This document shows positions 9,001 through 16,140 of a stretch of DNA of 18,489 nucleotides, one piece after another. The notes under the pieces were generated by a model. It was given only the letters and a program-made list of their open reading frames with translations. It had not been told where the DNA came from and ran no database searches. A program made the translations under genes and the position numbers. This DNA comes from SIAJ01 sp036266155 (GTDB taxonomy: Bacteria > Planctomycetota > Planctomycetia > Gemmatales > Gemmataceae). Where the stretch lies: assembly GCA_036266155.1 (NCBI GenBank), contig DATANR010000178.1, forward strand, positions 1 through 18,489, read 5' to 3'. Each line of letters opens with the position of its first letter. Position 1 is the first letter of the stretch.

Positions 9001-10690
9001 TCGCTTCTTCGCGGCCGAGACCCGCCTCGGCGAGAACGGCCTTGCTGATGCCGCTGAAGAAGTTCAGATTTGGCAGATCGATGATCTCGTTTTTCTTGGC
9101 GGAGAGTTTTTCCAGAGCTTCGAGCAGATCGGTCACCTGTTTCGTCTCAGCAAGACCTGTGAACGGGGCCACGAGGTCCCAGCGGTCCTTACGGGCGGAC
9201 TCGCTCTCGGCCTTCGGGTCAGCCTTGGTCTTCTTGAGTTCAACCGTCTTGCCCGCCTTCGTGATGGTGACGCTGACGGCTTGCTCGCTCTCGAAGCGCA
9301 CGGGGTTCGGATCGCGGAGCTGGTCGATCGGCTTGCCCGGCACCGGGGGTTCGAACTTGGCGAGCGGATCCTTCGGCTCGGGCGGCTTGGCGTCGAAGAG
9401 CAGGTCTGAGAGCTTTTCGCCCTTTACCTCGAATATAAGCGGGTTGTCGGCGAGCTTCGCGTAGTAGAACTTCTCCTCAATGATCTTGGGCGGCGGCGGG
9501 GGGGCCATCGGGAACGGCGGCGGCTGTTGCGGATCGACACGAGTGTTGACGTGCGTCGTCTTGCCGAGCAACAGCGAGCGCGTCGAGCCGTCTTGCAGCG
9601 TCAACGTAATCTTCGTCGCACCGGTCTTGAGGCCGGCCAGCTCCAAGAATGCCGAGTCCTGCCGGGCGTTGGCCAACAGCGCCGCTCCGGTGGCAACGCG
9701 TGCAACGCCCGAGAGCGGCGTCTCGCCGACGCCGGCCGGCAGCAGCGAGCCGAACACGGAGGCGAGGTCCGGGTTGAACAAGAACTGTTCGACCCACAGG
9801 TCCGGGATGGCCGCGAGGACGCCCTTCAACTTTGTCGGATCGGCCCGATCGTGGATTGGTTCAACAATCTCCCACGCATCGGCGAGCCGGCCGGCGACGA
9901 CGACTGCTTCGCCGCCGCCCTTGCCCGCCGGCGGTTGCGGCTGCGGGCTCGGCCCGGTCCGCTTGAGCACGTACTTGCCCTGCGGCCCGTCGACCGTGAT
10001 GCCGGTCACCGCGTCGCCGAGGAGGAACTGAGCCGTCGCGTCGCCGCGCAGCCGTTCGGAGTCGGCCACCTTGACGCGGGCGGCATCCGGGAACAATTGC
10101 CTCTTGCGATAGAAGTCAGCCGGCCGCTTGAGCACGGGCAACACGTCGGGCCCGAGGCGCAGGACTTCTTCTTGATTGTCGACGCGGACAAACGCGGCCC
10201 GCGTGAACGAATTCTCGCCTTTGATCGCCGGCGCCTGGCCGAACACGAGTGTGCGCTTCACGTTGTTCTTCAGGTCGACGGTGACGACGACCGGATCCTG
10301 CCCCGGCGTGAGCCCATATTGGCTTAGATTCGGCTGCATCTTGTCTTCGAGCACGAGCGGCACCGGCTGGAACCGCGACTTGAGCCCGATCACCGTGCCG
10401 ACCAACTCCTCAACCTCATTGCGCCGCACCGGCCAGTTGCCTTCCATCTCGAGCGGCTTGCCGGCCTCGGCGGCCTTGAAGTAGACTGGCGCCTGCCCCG
10501 GCACATCCACGCGGATGGCGACGATGTCGCCGGCCTTGATGTCCGCGAGGTCGTCGGTCGATTCCCCCTTGGCCTCCGGCATCGGCGTCGGCGCAAGCCC
10601 GGCCTTCGGCGCCAGGTCCGCGCCCTTCCACACCAACACGCCAACGCCGGCGGCCAGGATGAGCAAAGTGATGGTGGTTTTGAGGTTCAT
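6077..10690 (-). CDS. Giant membrane-anchored protein with about nine DUF4340-like modules
   Basis: I start at ATG 10690 (MNLKTTITLLIL, 1537 residues). An in-frame TTG at 10714 would add 8 residues with no better ribosome site. Residues about 4-22 form one membrane anchor. The rest is a tandem array of about nine modules, each of roughly 160-170 residues. A module shows a W-x-x-x-x-P strand (GNW, DAW, DRW, GAW, NDW, TNW, GNW, IGW, with RTY in module 4), then a helix with L-x-x-L-R/K-A-E, then a YGL/YGF/FGL turn and strands ending LxxGK and YARxDG. Single-module DUF4340 proteins are usually a few hundred residues and encoded beside GldG-type ABC components, as here. The C-terminus is a Lys/Glu/Pro-rich tail of about 40 residues. 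It is probably anchored in the membrane and faces outward as part of the GldAFG-like complex; its biochemical role is unknown. A low-GC insert separates it from gldG. Confidence 0.88.
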   Translation of the reverse strand: MNLKTTITLLILAAGVGVLVWKGADLAPKAGLAPTPMPEAKGESTDDLADIKAGDIVAIRVDVPGQAPVYFKAAEAGKPLEMEGNWPVRRNEVEELVGTVIGLKSRFQPVPLVLEDKMQPNLSQYGLTPGQDPVVVTVDLKNNVKRTLVFGQAPAIKGENSFTRAAFVRVDNQEEVLRLGPDVLPVLKRPADFYRKRQLFPDAARVKVADSERLRGDATAQFLLGDAVTGITVDGPQGKYVLKRTGPSPQPQPPAGKGGGEAVVVAGRLADAWEIVEPIHDRADPTKLKGVLAAIPDLWVEQFLFNPDLASVFGSLLPAGVGETPLSGVARVATGAALLANARQDSAFLELAGLKTGATKITLTLQDGSTRSLLLGKTTHVNTRVDPQQPPPFPMAPPPPPKIIEEKFYYAKLADNPLIFEVKGEKLSDLLFDAKPPEPKDPLAKFEPPVPGKPIDQLRDPNPVRFESEQAVSVTITKAGKTVELKKTKADPKAESESARKDRWDLVAPFTGLAETKQVTDLLEALEKLSAKKNEIIDLPNLNFFSGISKAVLAEAGLGREEATTVTISFDPATGIPSRTVKIGKRDEVGKKMYVLGPEPTRLNMVEDNAFTLVNRDARAYRSLKLFDLGDDRVDSIAVQGEKAKFRLEENIGTTARTYVLTEPVKAEADQDKAKNLLRDLAELQATEYLPDPPSPAVTEAMNAFLGGLGPVVVKLAGGADGLDKPTAVVTLNFAGPKPMAPRTLTVGKARDGKPEYFARLDGSPSVFGIKKEVADALAGGSLALMPLQLWNGNPDGLTAVEIKRGNEAPYAISQPGGAWKITAPFDSAADIGAVNPLATALAAMRAEKYVAHSVANLAEYGFDMPALRIKFTLTERKVAKPGDEPKEETKERVLIVGKAEGEGKPGRFARLDGDNSAVFLIADASFQELDKPALELLNKKLLTVASTAVNKIELTGPDGPLTLQKEGNDWKPVGATFPVDVPTVSNVLRILSNLTALKFADYGDTIDWAKYGLDANSKPATVSVTAGMETHKLEVGKVAEGTPNDRYARVDGGKAVAVLPVTVARDLSKGKLDLVERTIFKFDPIDLQAIRRTMNGQEFEATLGGTNWEITKPAKIPADQPGLEELADRLSTLRAERVADVEGKDLAKYGLATPAAVLKLEMLGKGGKPVEKALKIGAPADPMKPDGERFAQADRATTVVVLNANISKRLLAEPAKFRDRSLATFVTADKIVITRDGKDITFTKAGGNWKMTQPIGADAEDEALRELHDALARLRAEEIVVEKAGDVKQYGLDKPERWRVFNGDKEVLNLLVGTREKIGEPGKQKDGFRSYAKLDKGDLVVLLDMSLTAKLAAEYRKRALWEPLDVAQATTIEVDTPDGPGSFKLMKGPIGWIDPMNPAERISMETVTDFLDTFAGLKAERFVEHDAKDAKLFGLEPPRKTITVTTMSGQKRTLFLGRVDESKRVYARPGDGKGATVVVVLSEADTARVNKDRGGFLVAAKKEEPEAKKAEPKKEPEPKKEDAKKDEPKKVDPKKE

Positions 10691-10714
10691 GTTTTGATCA
10701 GTGTCAAGAGGCAA

Positions 10715-10722
10715 AGAATCAC
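10715..10722. repeat. Left copy of 8-bp direct repeat AGAATCAC
   Basis: AGAATCAC here is identical and in the same orientation to 12451-12458. The two copies bracket the AT-richer segment with the 66-aa and deoxyribosyltransferase-like genes. This copy lies 24 nt upstream of the DUF4340 start codon. It could be a target-site duplication or a recombination site; 8 bp alone could also be chance. Confidence 0.45.
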
Positions 10723-10736
10723 AAAAACGACAGCAG

Positions 10737-12158
10737 TCAATTGGACAAAAGCCTGGAATCGCGATTGTGATAGTGGTTCCAAAAGGTCTCCGCCAACATT
10801 CGGTCGCTCGTTTGTATGCGAATCACTGAATCGGTAAGAGCTTCCTTCAGTCGTAAATACCCCGGCTTCGGCTGCTCTAGCCGATACTCCATCTGGTTTT
10901 CGAACAGTCTGTGAATCAGGGTAGAGACATCAGAAATAGAGTCTGTGACCATAGCACCAACTGCGACGCCGGTCTCAAACTCAATCAGGCGGCTCAATGG
11001 ATGAACTTCCTTGTAGAACCGACTACGCTGCTGATGGTCGCAATGGAAGATCACTGGCTTCCCCATACTGAGCGCCATTGCTGCTTCAGCATCCTTGCCG
11101 TAGCTTTCCTTCTCGCCTGCACAATAGACGAGAACTTTGGAACATTTGACCATCAGGCACTCAATTAGTCCTTTGTCTTCATGGCCGGATGCTGCGCTCA
11201 ACGTTGGATCGAAATAGCGAATCTGCAGTCCATCAAGTTTGTCATCACCAAAAACCTTTTCGCAGAAATTGGCCATCGTTCGAAAGTCATTTCGGTTTCT
11301 CATGCTTGTCGCCACATAAACGTCTAACTCACTGACCATCGAAAGATAATAACGAGTATTAGTTAGCGCAGATTCCCTTGCTTGAAAAAACCTGCTGGCG
11401 ACACCCTCAATATTTGATTTGAAGTCGCTTTCAGACGTGATTACTTCATTCAGGATATCATCGGCCGAGAATATGAACTCCTGTTGTCGATAGGCAAAGT
11501 TATCCTGCAATTTGTTGCTGATCAATTCCTTCCAGGTGATTGATTTGCCACCTCTTGCAACATGCGCGCGATATGATTGAAGAAGCGCTTCGCGCATTTC
11601 ACCAGGGCTGCCCGGCCGATCTCCGAAGGATTTACAAGCCATTTCCGAAATAAGATAGCGGTCGTCTTTGGCAATCTCCTTCAGAGGAAGCGCCGGCCCG
11701 CGAGCCTTGATATTATCGGTGTCAATCCGCTTGCGTGCAAAATACTCGACCAATTCGTCACGCGACAGGCTTCGCAATTTCCGATATGCCGTACGCACAT
11801 CTCCGAAATAAAGAAGGCCGTCAGTAAACAAACGGTACATTCCCCATTTGAGATGTGCAAGAGATGTTATTCCAGGCGACGACAGCCATGCTTTCTCAAA
11901 TCCCGGAAGTTTTTGCACTGGATAGGGATGTTCGTTGGGCGCTTCGAGCCAATAGTACCTGAAGAAGTCATCTGAACATGGTGCCTCGTGCCCAAATACC
12001 AAGAGTTGATTAAATTGCACCTTACTCAAGGGATCAGAATCAATGCGGTCAAGTCGGAGGAAGACTTCGGGATCAGTAGAGTCCGAGAGCCAGCCACAAA
12101 TCCCGTCGCACTCCATTGAAAACAGAGTGAATTCTTTCAATATCGAGGCTTTTGGCAT
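10737..12158 (-). CDS. Protein with C-terminal nucleoside 2-deoxyribosyltransferase/TIR-like domain
   Basis: The 473-residue protein has two parts. Residues 1 to about 270 match nothing I recognise. They are mixed alpha/beta, rich in aromatic and charged residues, with no signal peptide or membrane segment. Residues about 278-420 look like a Rossmann-like nucleoside 2-deoxyribosyltransferase fold: LDVYVATSMRNRNDF (278-292), YFDPT (315-319), EDKGLIECLMVKCSKVLVYC (327-346), then GEKESYGKDAEAAMALSMGKPVI (348-370). In that superfamily the Glu in the Gly-x-x-x-Glu context, here Glu358, is the catalytic nucleophile, and the helix ending GKPVI is characteristic. Related domains occur in nucleotide salvage, in DUF4406-type proteins and as NAD- or nucleotide-cleaving effectors of conflict systems. 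ATG 12158 follows GGGA at 6 nt. It lies 63 nt downstream of the small acidic gene, same strand, probably co-transcribed. Function as a defence effector is a hypothesis. Confidence 0.7.
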   Translation of the reverse strand: MPKASILKEFTLFSMECDGICGWLSDSTDPEVFLRLDRIDSDPLSKVQFNQLLVFGHEAPCSDDFFRYYWLEAPNEHPYPVQKLPGFEKAWLSSPGITSLAHLKWGMYRLFTDGLLYFGDVRTAYRKLRSLSRDELVEYFARKRIDTDNIKARGPALPLKEIAKDDRYLISEMACKSFGDRPGSPGEMREALLQSYRAHVARGGKSITWKELISNKLQDNFAYRQQEFIFSADDILNEVITSESDFKSNIEGVASRFFQARESALTNTRYYLSMVSELDVYVATSMRNRNDFRTMANFCEKVFGDDKLDGLQIRYFDPTLSAASGHEDKGLIECLMVKCSKVLVYCAGEKESYGKDAEAAMALSMGKPVIFHCDHQQRSRFYKEVHPLSRLIEFETGVAVGAMVTDSISDVSTLIHRLFENQMEYRLEQPKPGYLRLKEALTDSVIRIQTSDRMLAETFWNHYHNRDSRLLSN

Positions 12159-12221
12159 TTTGATTCCCGCATCTTTCTCATTCTACGCTCCGCGTCGGAT
12201 CCAGCCATCGACGCTCTGCGC

Positions 12222-12422
12222 CTAGTCGCTTTCGTATTGGTCTATCAACGCCTGCACCTGAGACACCAACGGCTTCGGCACCTCCATTGTCACATATTCC
12301 TCTACTCCGAACATCGCCTCAATCTCTGCTGCCGCCTCTTCGTCGGTCTGTGCTTCGTAATATTCAATCACTTTCTTGACGCGCCCTGCATTCCAGCCTT
12401 TCGGATATCGCTGTTCATCCAT
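12222..12422 (-). CDS. Small acidic protein, antitoxin-like family
   Basis: The 66-residue product has the pattern YPKGWNAGRVKKVIEYYEAQ, then TDEEAAAEIEAMFG, then a TMEVPKPLVSQVQALIDQY end. I recall this arrangement (P-x-GW-x-x-x-RV-x-x-V-x-x-YE, an acidic helix, then a VP-x-x-LV-x-x-V-x-x-LI helix) from small proteins frequent in cyanobacteria and some planctomycetes, often found beside toxin-like genes. That link is from memory and not demonstrable here. No Shine-Dalgarno is visible upstream; translation may be coupled to gldG, whose stop is 32 nt upstream. It precedes the deoxyribosyltransferase-like gene by 63 nt on the same strand, so the two probably form one unit. It has no DNA-binding motif I can identify. 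Confidence 0.65.
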   Translation of the reverse strand: MDEQRYPKGWNAGRVKKVIEYYEAQTDEEAAAEIEAMFGVEEYVTMEVPKPLVSQVQALIDQYESD

Positions 12423-12431
12423 AGCGTTTAC

Positions 12432-12443
12432 GGGGCAAGCCCC
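12432..12443. repeat. Short palindrome GGGGCAAGCCCC in the gldG/small-gene gap
   Basis: A 12-nt palindrome (5-bp stem, AA centre) sits in the 32-nt space between the gldG stop (12455) and the small gene start (12422). It resembles in style the TT-centred palindromes at 4502 and 5523. It is close enough to the start to affect initiation on the small gene, whose upstream region has no visible ribosome-binding sequence. Confidence 0.5.
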
Positions 12444-12450
12444 AGGTTAG

Positions 12451-12458
12451 AGAATCAC
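12451..12458. repeat. Right copy of 8-bp direct repeat AGAATCAC
   Basis: This copy overlaps the gldG stop codon (TGA read from 12457 to 12455) and is identical to 10715-10722. If it marks an insertion point, the event left the last codon and stop of gldG intact. Confidence 0.45.
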
Positions 12459-15133
12459 CGCACCCGTCGCACGATCCACACGATCAACCCCAAGTACAAG
12501 AAGAACATCGGTAGCCCCAAAAAGGGGCCGAATTTCCAGACGAAGCTCTGTTTCTCGTCGCGGTTCAGGCGGGGGTAGCTCCACTCGGCGTCGGTGCGCG
12601 GCAGGCGGTCTTCGCGGTTCAGGAGCCAGTTGCAGGTGTGCAGCAGGAGCTGCTCCTGGGCCGGGCTCAGTTGTTTGCCGGTGAAGACTCCGCCCTGGCC
12701 GATCACGGCGAGGCGGCCCTTCTTGCGTTCCGTTTGCAGAACCGCCTTGTCCGATGTCTTGTCCTTGGCCACTTCCGATTTGGCGGTCAGGCATACCGCG
12801 AGCAGGCCGCCGTCGAGGGGGGTCGCCAGCGCACCGGCTTCGATTAATTTGCCGGCCTCGTCGTTGTACCACTCGATCGGCAGCGTCGTCTCGATGGCCA
12901 CGCCGATCGGGAAGGGGCCGCGACGAACCTCGTCCGGCGTGCCCTTCTTGCGGTCGCCGAACGGCGTCGGCTTGAAGCGCGGCGGGATCACGACGCCGCG
13001 GCCGCCACCGATGTTGCGGATCACCATCGGGTTCTCTTCGTTCCACGAGGCGGCCGGCGACAGCAGAAATTCAGGCTTGATCGACCCCTTCTTGGCCATT
13101 TCTGGAGAAACATAAACAGGTCGCGGGTCGTTGATCTTCAGGTCGAGCTTCTGGTCGGCGCTCGCGGCCGTCGCCCGCATGGCCGAGGCGATCGGGTTGT
13201 CGCGGCCGTTGTCGTCGGGCGTGGCAAAGGCGACCGGCGGCAGGTCGGTCGTCGCCCCGCCGAGCTGGTTGCCCGCCCGGCCGGCGGCAAAGCCCTTCTG
13301 CTCCGCATTGGTGATGATCGTCTCGCGGCCGAGCTGCACGCCGCGATCGGCAAGCAGCCGTTCCAGATCATCGAGCGGATCCGTCGGGGCCGGCGAATTG
13401 CGCTCGGCATTCGGCCCCGCACAGACCAGCACCGGCTTGCCCGTCTTCATGAAGTCCTTGACCACGGCGACCTGTTCGGCCGACAGCTTGTAGAACGACG
13501 GATCGATCGCCTCGACCGCCGACGCGTTCATCACGGTCAGCCGGGGAACAATCAGCATGTCGCAGTCGGCCGTCAGGCGCGTGAGCTTCGCCTTCACGTC
13601 GGTGACGCGGCGATCTTCGAAGGCCCGCTCGTTCTTCAAAAGAGCCGAAAGCTGAGCATCGGTCTCGCGGCGCTCGGCGTCGATCTCCGCGAGCCGCTCG
13701 TCGACCAGCTTGAGCCGCTCGCTGAGGTTCAAAATGTTTGCGTCGCGAATCTCCTTTGTCACGTCGCGGCGGAATTGGGCCTTGTACTTGACGGTCAACT
13801 GGTCGAGCGTCATGTCCCGGAAATTGCTGAGATGCTCGGCGTATTCCTTGCGTTCGTCCTGCAAATCGCGGCGTTCTTCGTCGTAGCCTTCGAGTTCCGC
13901 TTCGAGCCGTTCGAACTGCGTCTCGGCAAGCGTGTACGCCGCCGGCGCCGGCCCGCCCTGCTCGCCCCATTTCTTGACGACGACGTCGACGACGTCGAAG
14001 CCGTGATCCTCCAGACTGCGGCGAAGGCCGGCCGCCGTGAAGATCTCGCGGCCAGCGCCCGCGGGGGCCGACGAGAGCACCTCGTGAATGACGAGCAAGC
14101 CGACCTTCGGCCGCTTCTCTTGAATCGCAAGCACGCGGCGGGCGAACGACTCGACGCCCTGCGGATGAAGCACGAGGTTGCCTCGTGCCACGCCATCCGG
14201 ACCCGGATTCGCGGCCTTCGAAGCGGTCTTGTCGAGGCGGTAGAACTCGTTGAAACTCAGTCGCGGGATGTTGCCCATATATGCAAGAACCGCGTTGGGG
14301 TCCTTCGGTTGCGATTGCAGGTGGATGTGTCGACCGGCCGCCTGTCGGCGATGGGCCTCGTCGGCAGTCAGAGTTTCGACGCGATCGTCGGCATAAAAGA
14401 AGATGCTGTTCTCCGGCGCGGCGGCAATGGCATCGCGCAAGCCGGGCCGGTCAGCGGTCTCTTCAACAACCGTTTTGCTGAAACCCTTCGAGCCGAAGTT
14501 GAGCGTCACCACATGAAATTGCGAGCCGAGCAGACGGAACTGATCGACCAGATCGTTGACCTTGTCGACCACCTTGCGCTCGGCCTCGTCGTCGTATGCC
14601 GCGTCTAATTCGTCGGCACCCCGTTGGACAGTTCGCTGCTCCGAAAGCTGGCCGAACGCTTTGTGACGCTTGAGGACGACGATCGTCGTCTTCGCATCGA
14701 GCTTACGCAAGTCGTCGGCCACGGTCGTCGGCAGCGTGAAGTCTTGGTTCCGCGTCATGTCCCAGCGCTTGAAATACTTGAACCCCAGGTAGTTCAGCCC
14801 AACAAATACGGCGAGCGCCAGAAGGACTTGAGCCATTGCATTGGCCCCGGCCGCGGAACGCCGACCAGATCCGCCGAGCCATGTGAGCAATTCGAAGAGC
14901 AGCCACAATGCCGTGACACTGGCGCCGATCAAGAGCATCAGCGCCGCGACGAATGCCGTCCCGACTCCCTCGAGCGTCACGGTCCGAATGTTCCCGACTG
15001 TCACCTCGTGAAAGAGGGCAAACAGGATGAACAGACCGCTCAGCGCGGCAAACAGCGCGGTCAGGCCCAGAATGCGGGCCGCGACCCGAAACCGGGCCGC
15101 CCATCCCAGATGCTGTCGTGTATCGGTTTTCAT
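12455..15133 (-). CDS. GldG-family ABC transporter-associated protein, enlarged with coiled coil
   Basis: The 892-residue protein belongs to the GldG/ABC-type auxiliary family (DUF4350-related). Membrane segments lie at about 21-42, 55-85 and 99-118 in the N-terminus and one at about 868-888 at the C-terminus, leaving a large exported part. The first exported section (120-400) has the FTLP-x-T motif after the anchor (132-137) and a VGLLVIHE strand (344-351). A long charged coiled coil follows at about 402-520, then a second Rossmann-like section with DMLIVPRLTVMN (525-536) and GKPVLVCAGP (565-574). Members are more often about 500-600 residues, so it is enlarged. ATG 15133 is chosen because GGGAAAGG lies 4 nt upstream; an in-frame TTG at 15172 would overlap the permease. 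It likely partners the permease and ATPase encoded upstream. Confidence 0.87.
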   Translation of the reverse strand: MKTDTRQHLGWAARFRVAARILGLTALFAALSGLFILFALFHEVTVGNIRTVTLEGVGTAFVAALMLLIGASVTALWLLFELLTWLGGSGRRSAAGANAMAQVLLALAVFVGLNYLGFKYFKRWDMTRNQDFTLPTTVADDLRKLDAKTTIVVLKRHKAFGQLSEQRTVQRGADELDAAYDDEAERKVVDKVNDLVDQFRLLGSQFHVVTLNFGSKGFSKTVVEETADRPGLRDAIAAAPENSIFFYADDRVETLTADEAHRRQAAGRHIHLQSQPKDPNAVLAYMGNIPRLSFNEFYRLDKTASKAANPGPDGVARGNLVLHPQGVESFARRVLAIQEKRPKVGLLVIHEVLSSAPAGAGREIFTAAGLRRSLEDHGFDVVDVVVKKWGEQGGPAPAAYTLAETQFERLEAELEGYDEERRDLQDERKEYAEHLSNFRDMTLDQLTVKYKAQFRRDVTKEIRDANILNLSERLKLVDERLAEIDAERRETDAQLSALLKNERAFEDRRVTDVKAKLTRLTADCDMLIVPRLTVMNASAVEAIDPSFYKLSAEQVAVVKDFMKTGKPVLVCAGPNAERNSPAPTDPLDDLERLLADRGVQLGRETIITNAEQKGFAAGRAGNQLGGATTDLPPVAFATPDDNGRDNPIASAMRATAASADQKLDLKINDPRPVYVSPEMAKKGSIKPEFLLSPAASWNEENPMVIRNIGGGRGVVIPPRFKPTPFGDRKKGTPDEVRRGPFPIGVAIETTLPIEWYNDEAGKLIEAGALATPLDGGLLAVCLTAKSEVAKDKTSDKAVLQTERKKGRLAVIGQGGVFTGKQLSPAQEQLLLHTCNWLLNREDRLPRTDAEWSYPRLNRDEKQSFVWKFGPFLGLPMFFLYLGLIVWIVRRVR

Positions 15134-15137
15134 CGGG

Positions 15138-15145
15138 CCTTTCCC
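15138..15145 (-). promoter_or_regulatory. Ribosome-binding site that decides the gldG start
   Basis: Read on the minus strand this is GGGAAAGG, 4 nt before ATG 15133. It supports that start over the upstream in-frame TTG at 15172 and lies in the 19-nt gap after the permease stop. Confidence 0.7.
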
Positions 15146-15152
15146 GGGTGCA

Positions 15153-16121
15153 TCAATGTCGTTGTGATTCAACGCTTCGGACGGTCAGAAACAGTAGCAG
15201 CAACGTCGAGGTCAAGTAAAAGACGAGGTGCCGAGTATCGAGCACGCCGCGCGTGAAATCATGTGCGAAGTGGTGCGGCACGGCGACGAATGCAACAATC
15301 GGATAGGCCCAGCCCGACGGATCGAGCTCGCCCAACAGCGACACGGACATGATCAGCGGCACGCCAAGGGCGATCGACAAGAGTGCCGCAATCATCTGTC
15401 CCTTCACCAGGCTGCTGATGAACAACCCGAGCGCCAAGAACATCGCGCCGACCGCGGCGATCCCGATGTAAGCCGTCAGTACCGGCCAGGGGTCGATCCC
15501 CGCCGTGATCCAGACGACGTGAGCTTGGTCCTTCGTGTAATGCAGCCAACCGCCGACGATCGCTAACAAAGCGCCGAGAAGCACGACGACAAATCCCCGG
15601 CCGACAAATCCCGCCGGCATCACGACGACACCAAGCGCGGCGAGAGCGATCCCGGCGACGTAGACGCCGGAGTAAAGCGTCCATGCATGCAGGTCCCATT
15701 GCGCGTGCAGATCCATCACCGTCGGCAGATACAGGATCGTTGGCAGCCACATGAGCAAGTAGAAGGCAAAGCACGCGACGAACTTGGCGAAGACAATTTG
15801 CCAATCCTTGACCGGAGCGGTCAGGAGCATCTCCAGCGTTCCCGTGCCCCGTTCTTCGGCGAATAGTCGCATTGTCAAGAGTGGCGGGATAAACAAGAAC
15901 ACCAGCCAAAACGTCGGGATTTCCATTGTCGAGCTGGTTGACCCGAGGATTGCCTCCATCGGGTACTCGACGCCCTCGGGACCTGTTGTCGTGAGCGCAT
16001 TAAAAGTATTCTTATACAGGTAACCGGTCCCCAGCAGGAACACGGTCAACACCACGTAAGCGATCGGCGACAGGAAGTACGCCGTGAATTCGCGCCGGAT
16101 GAGGCTAAGTGTCGAACGCAT
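15153..16121 (-). CDS. ABC-2 type permease, GldF-like
   Basis: The 322-residue membrane protein starts MRSTLSLIRREFTAYFLSP, the usual opening of this permease family, which places the start at 16121 although no Shine-Dalgarno is visible. About six hydrophobic segments are present, near residues 18-36, 70-83, 115-135, 148-170, 175-195 and 215-240, with more to the C-terminus. The cytoplasmic motif MRLFAEERGTGTLEMLLTAPV (first residue about 84) is diagnostic for GldF/NosY-type ABC-2 permeases, and the end LTVRSVESQRH also fits. It would form the membrane channel driven by the ATPase encoded 44 nt upstream, with GldG and the DUF4340 protein as partners. Substrate unknown. Homologues in Bacteroidetes are linked to gliding, but no gliding machinery is seen here. 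Confidence 0.9.
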   Translation of the reverse strand: MRSTLSLIRREFTAYFLSPIAYVVLTVFLLGTGYLYKNTFNALTTTGPEGVEYPMEAILGSTSSTMEIPTFWLVFLFIPPLLTMRLFAEERGTGTLEMLLTAPVKDWQIVFAKFVACFAFYLLMWLPTILYLPTVMDLHAQWDLHAWTLYSGVYVAGIALAALGVVVMPAGFVGRGFVVVLLGALLAIVGGWLHYTKDQAHVVWITAGIDPWPVLTAYIGIAAVGAMFLALGLFISSLVKGQMIAALLSIALGVPLIMSVSLLGELDPSGWAYPIVAFVAVPHHFAHDFTRGVLDTRHLVFYLTSTLLLLFLTVRSVESQRH

Positions 16122-16140
16122 AGTTGTGTTGTCAGCGATG

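Larger units (their letters stand above)
10723..12458. mobile_element. Putative inserted low-GC cargo of about 1.7 kb
   Basis: This segment is visibly AT-richer than its neighbours: two hand-counted 60-nt blocks at 11341 and 11401 have 25 and 22 G/C, against 40 at 9001 in the DUF4340 gene. It contains only two genes and lies between gldG and DUF4340, which are usually adjacent. With one copy of the flanking 8-bp repeat removed, the gldG stop would be followed 28 nt later by the DUF4340 ATG. There is no transposase, integrase or long terminal inverted repeat, so the mechanism of arrival is unknown, and calling it a mobile element is inference. Confidence 0.5.

Noticed and set aside
10702..10707. 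TTGACA on the minus strand just upstream of DUF4340, as a -35 box
   Set aside because: No -10-like sequence lies at 16-18 nt, and that spacing falls inside the coding region.
10911..11168. Plus-strand open frame inside the deoxyribosyltransferase-like gene
   Set aside because: Shadow frame with no ribosome site and no recognisable sequence; the minus-strand gene explains the region.
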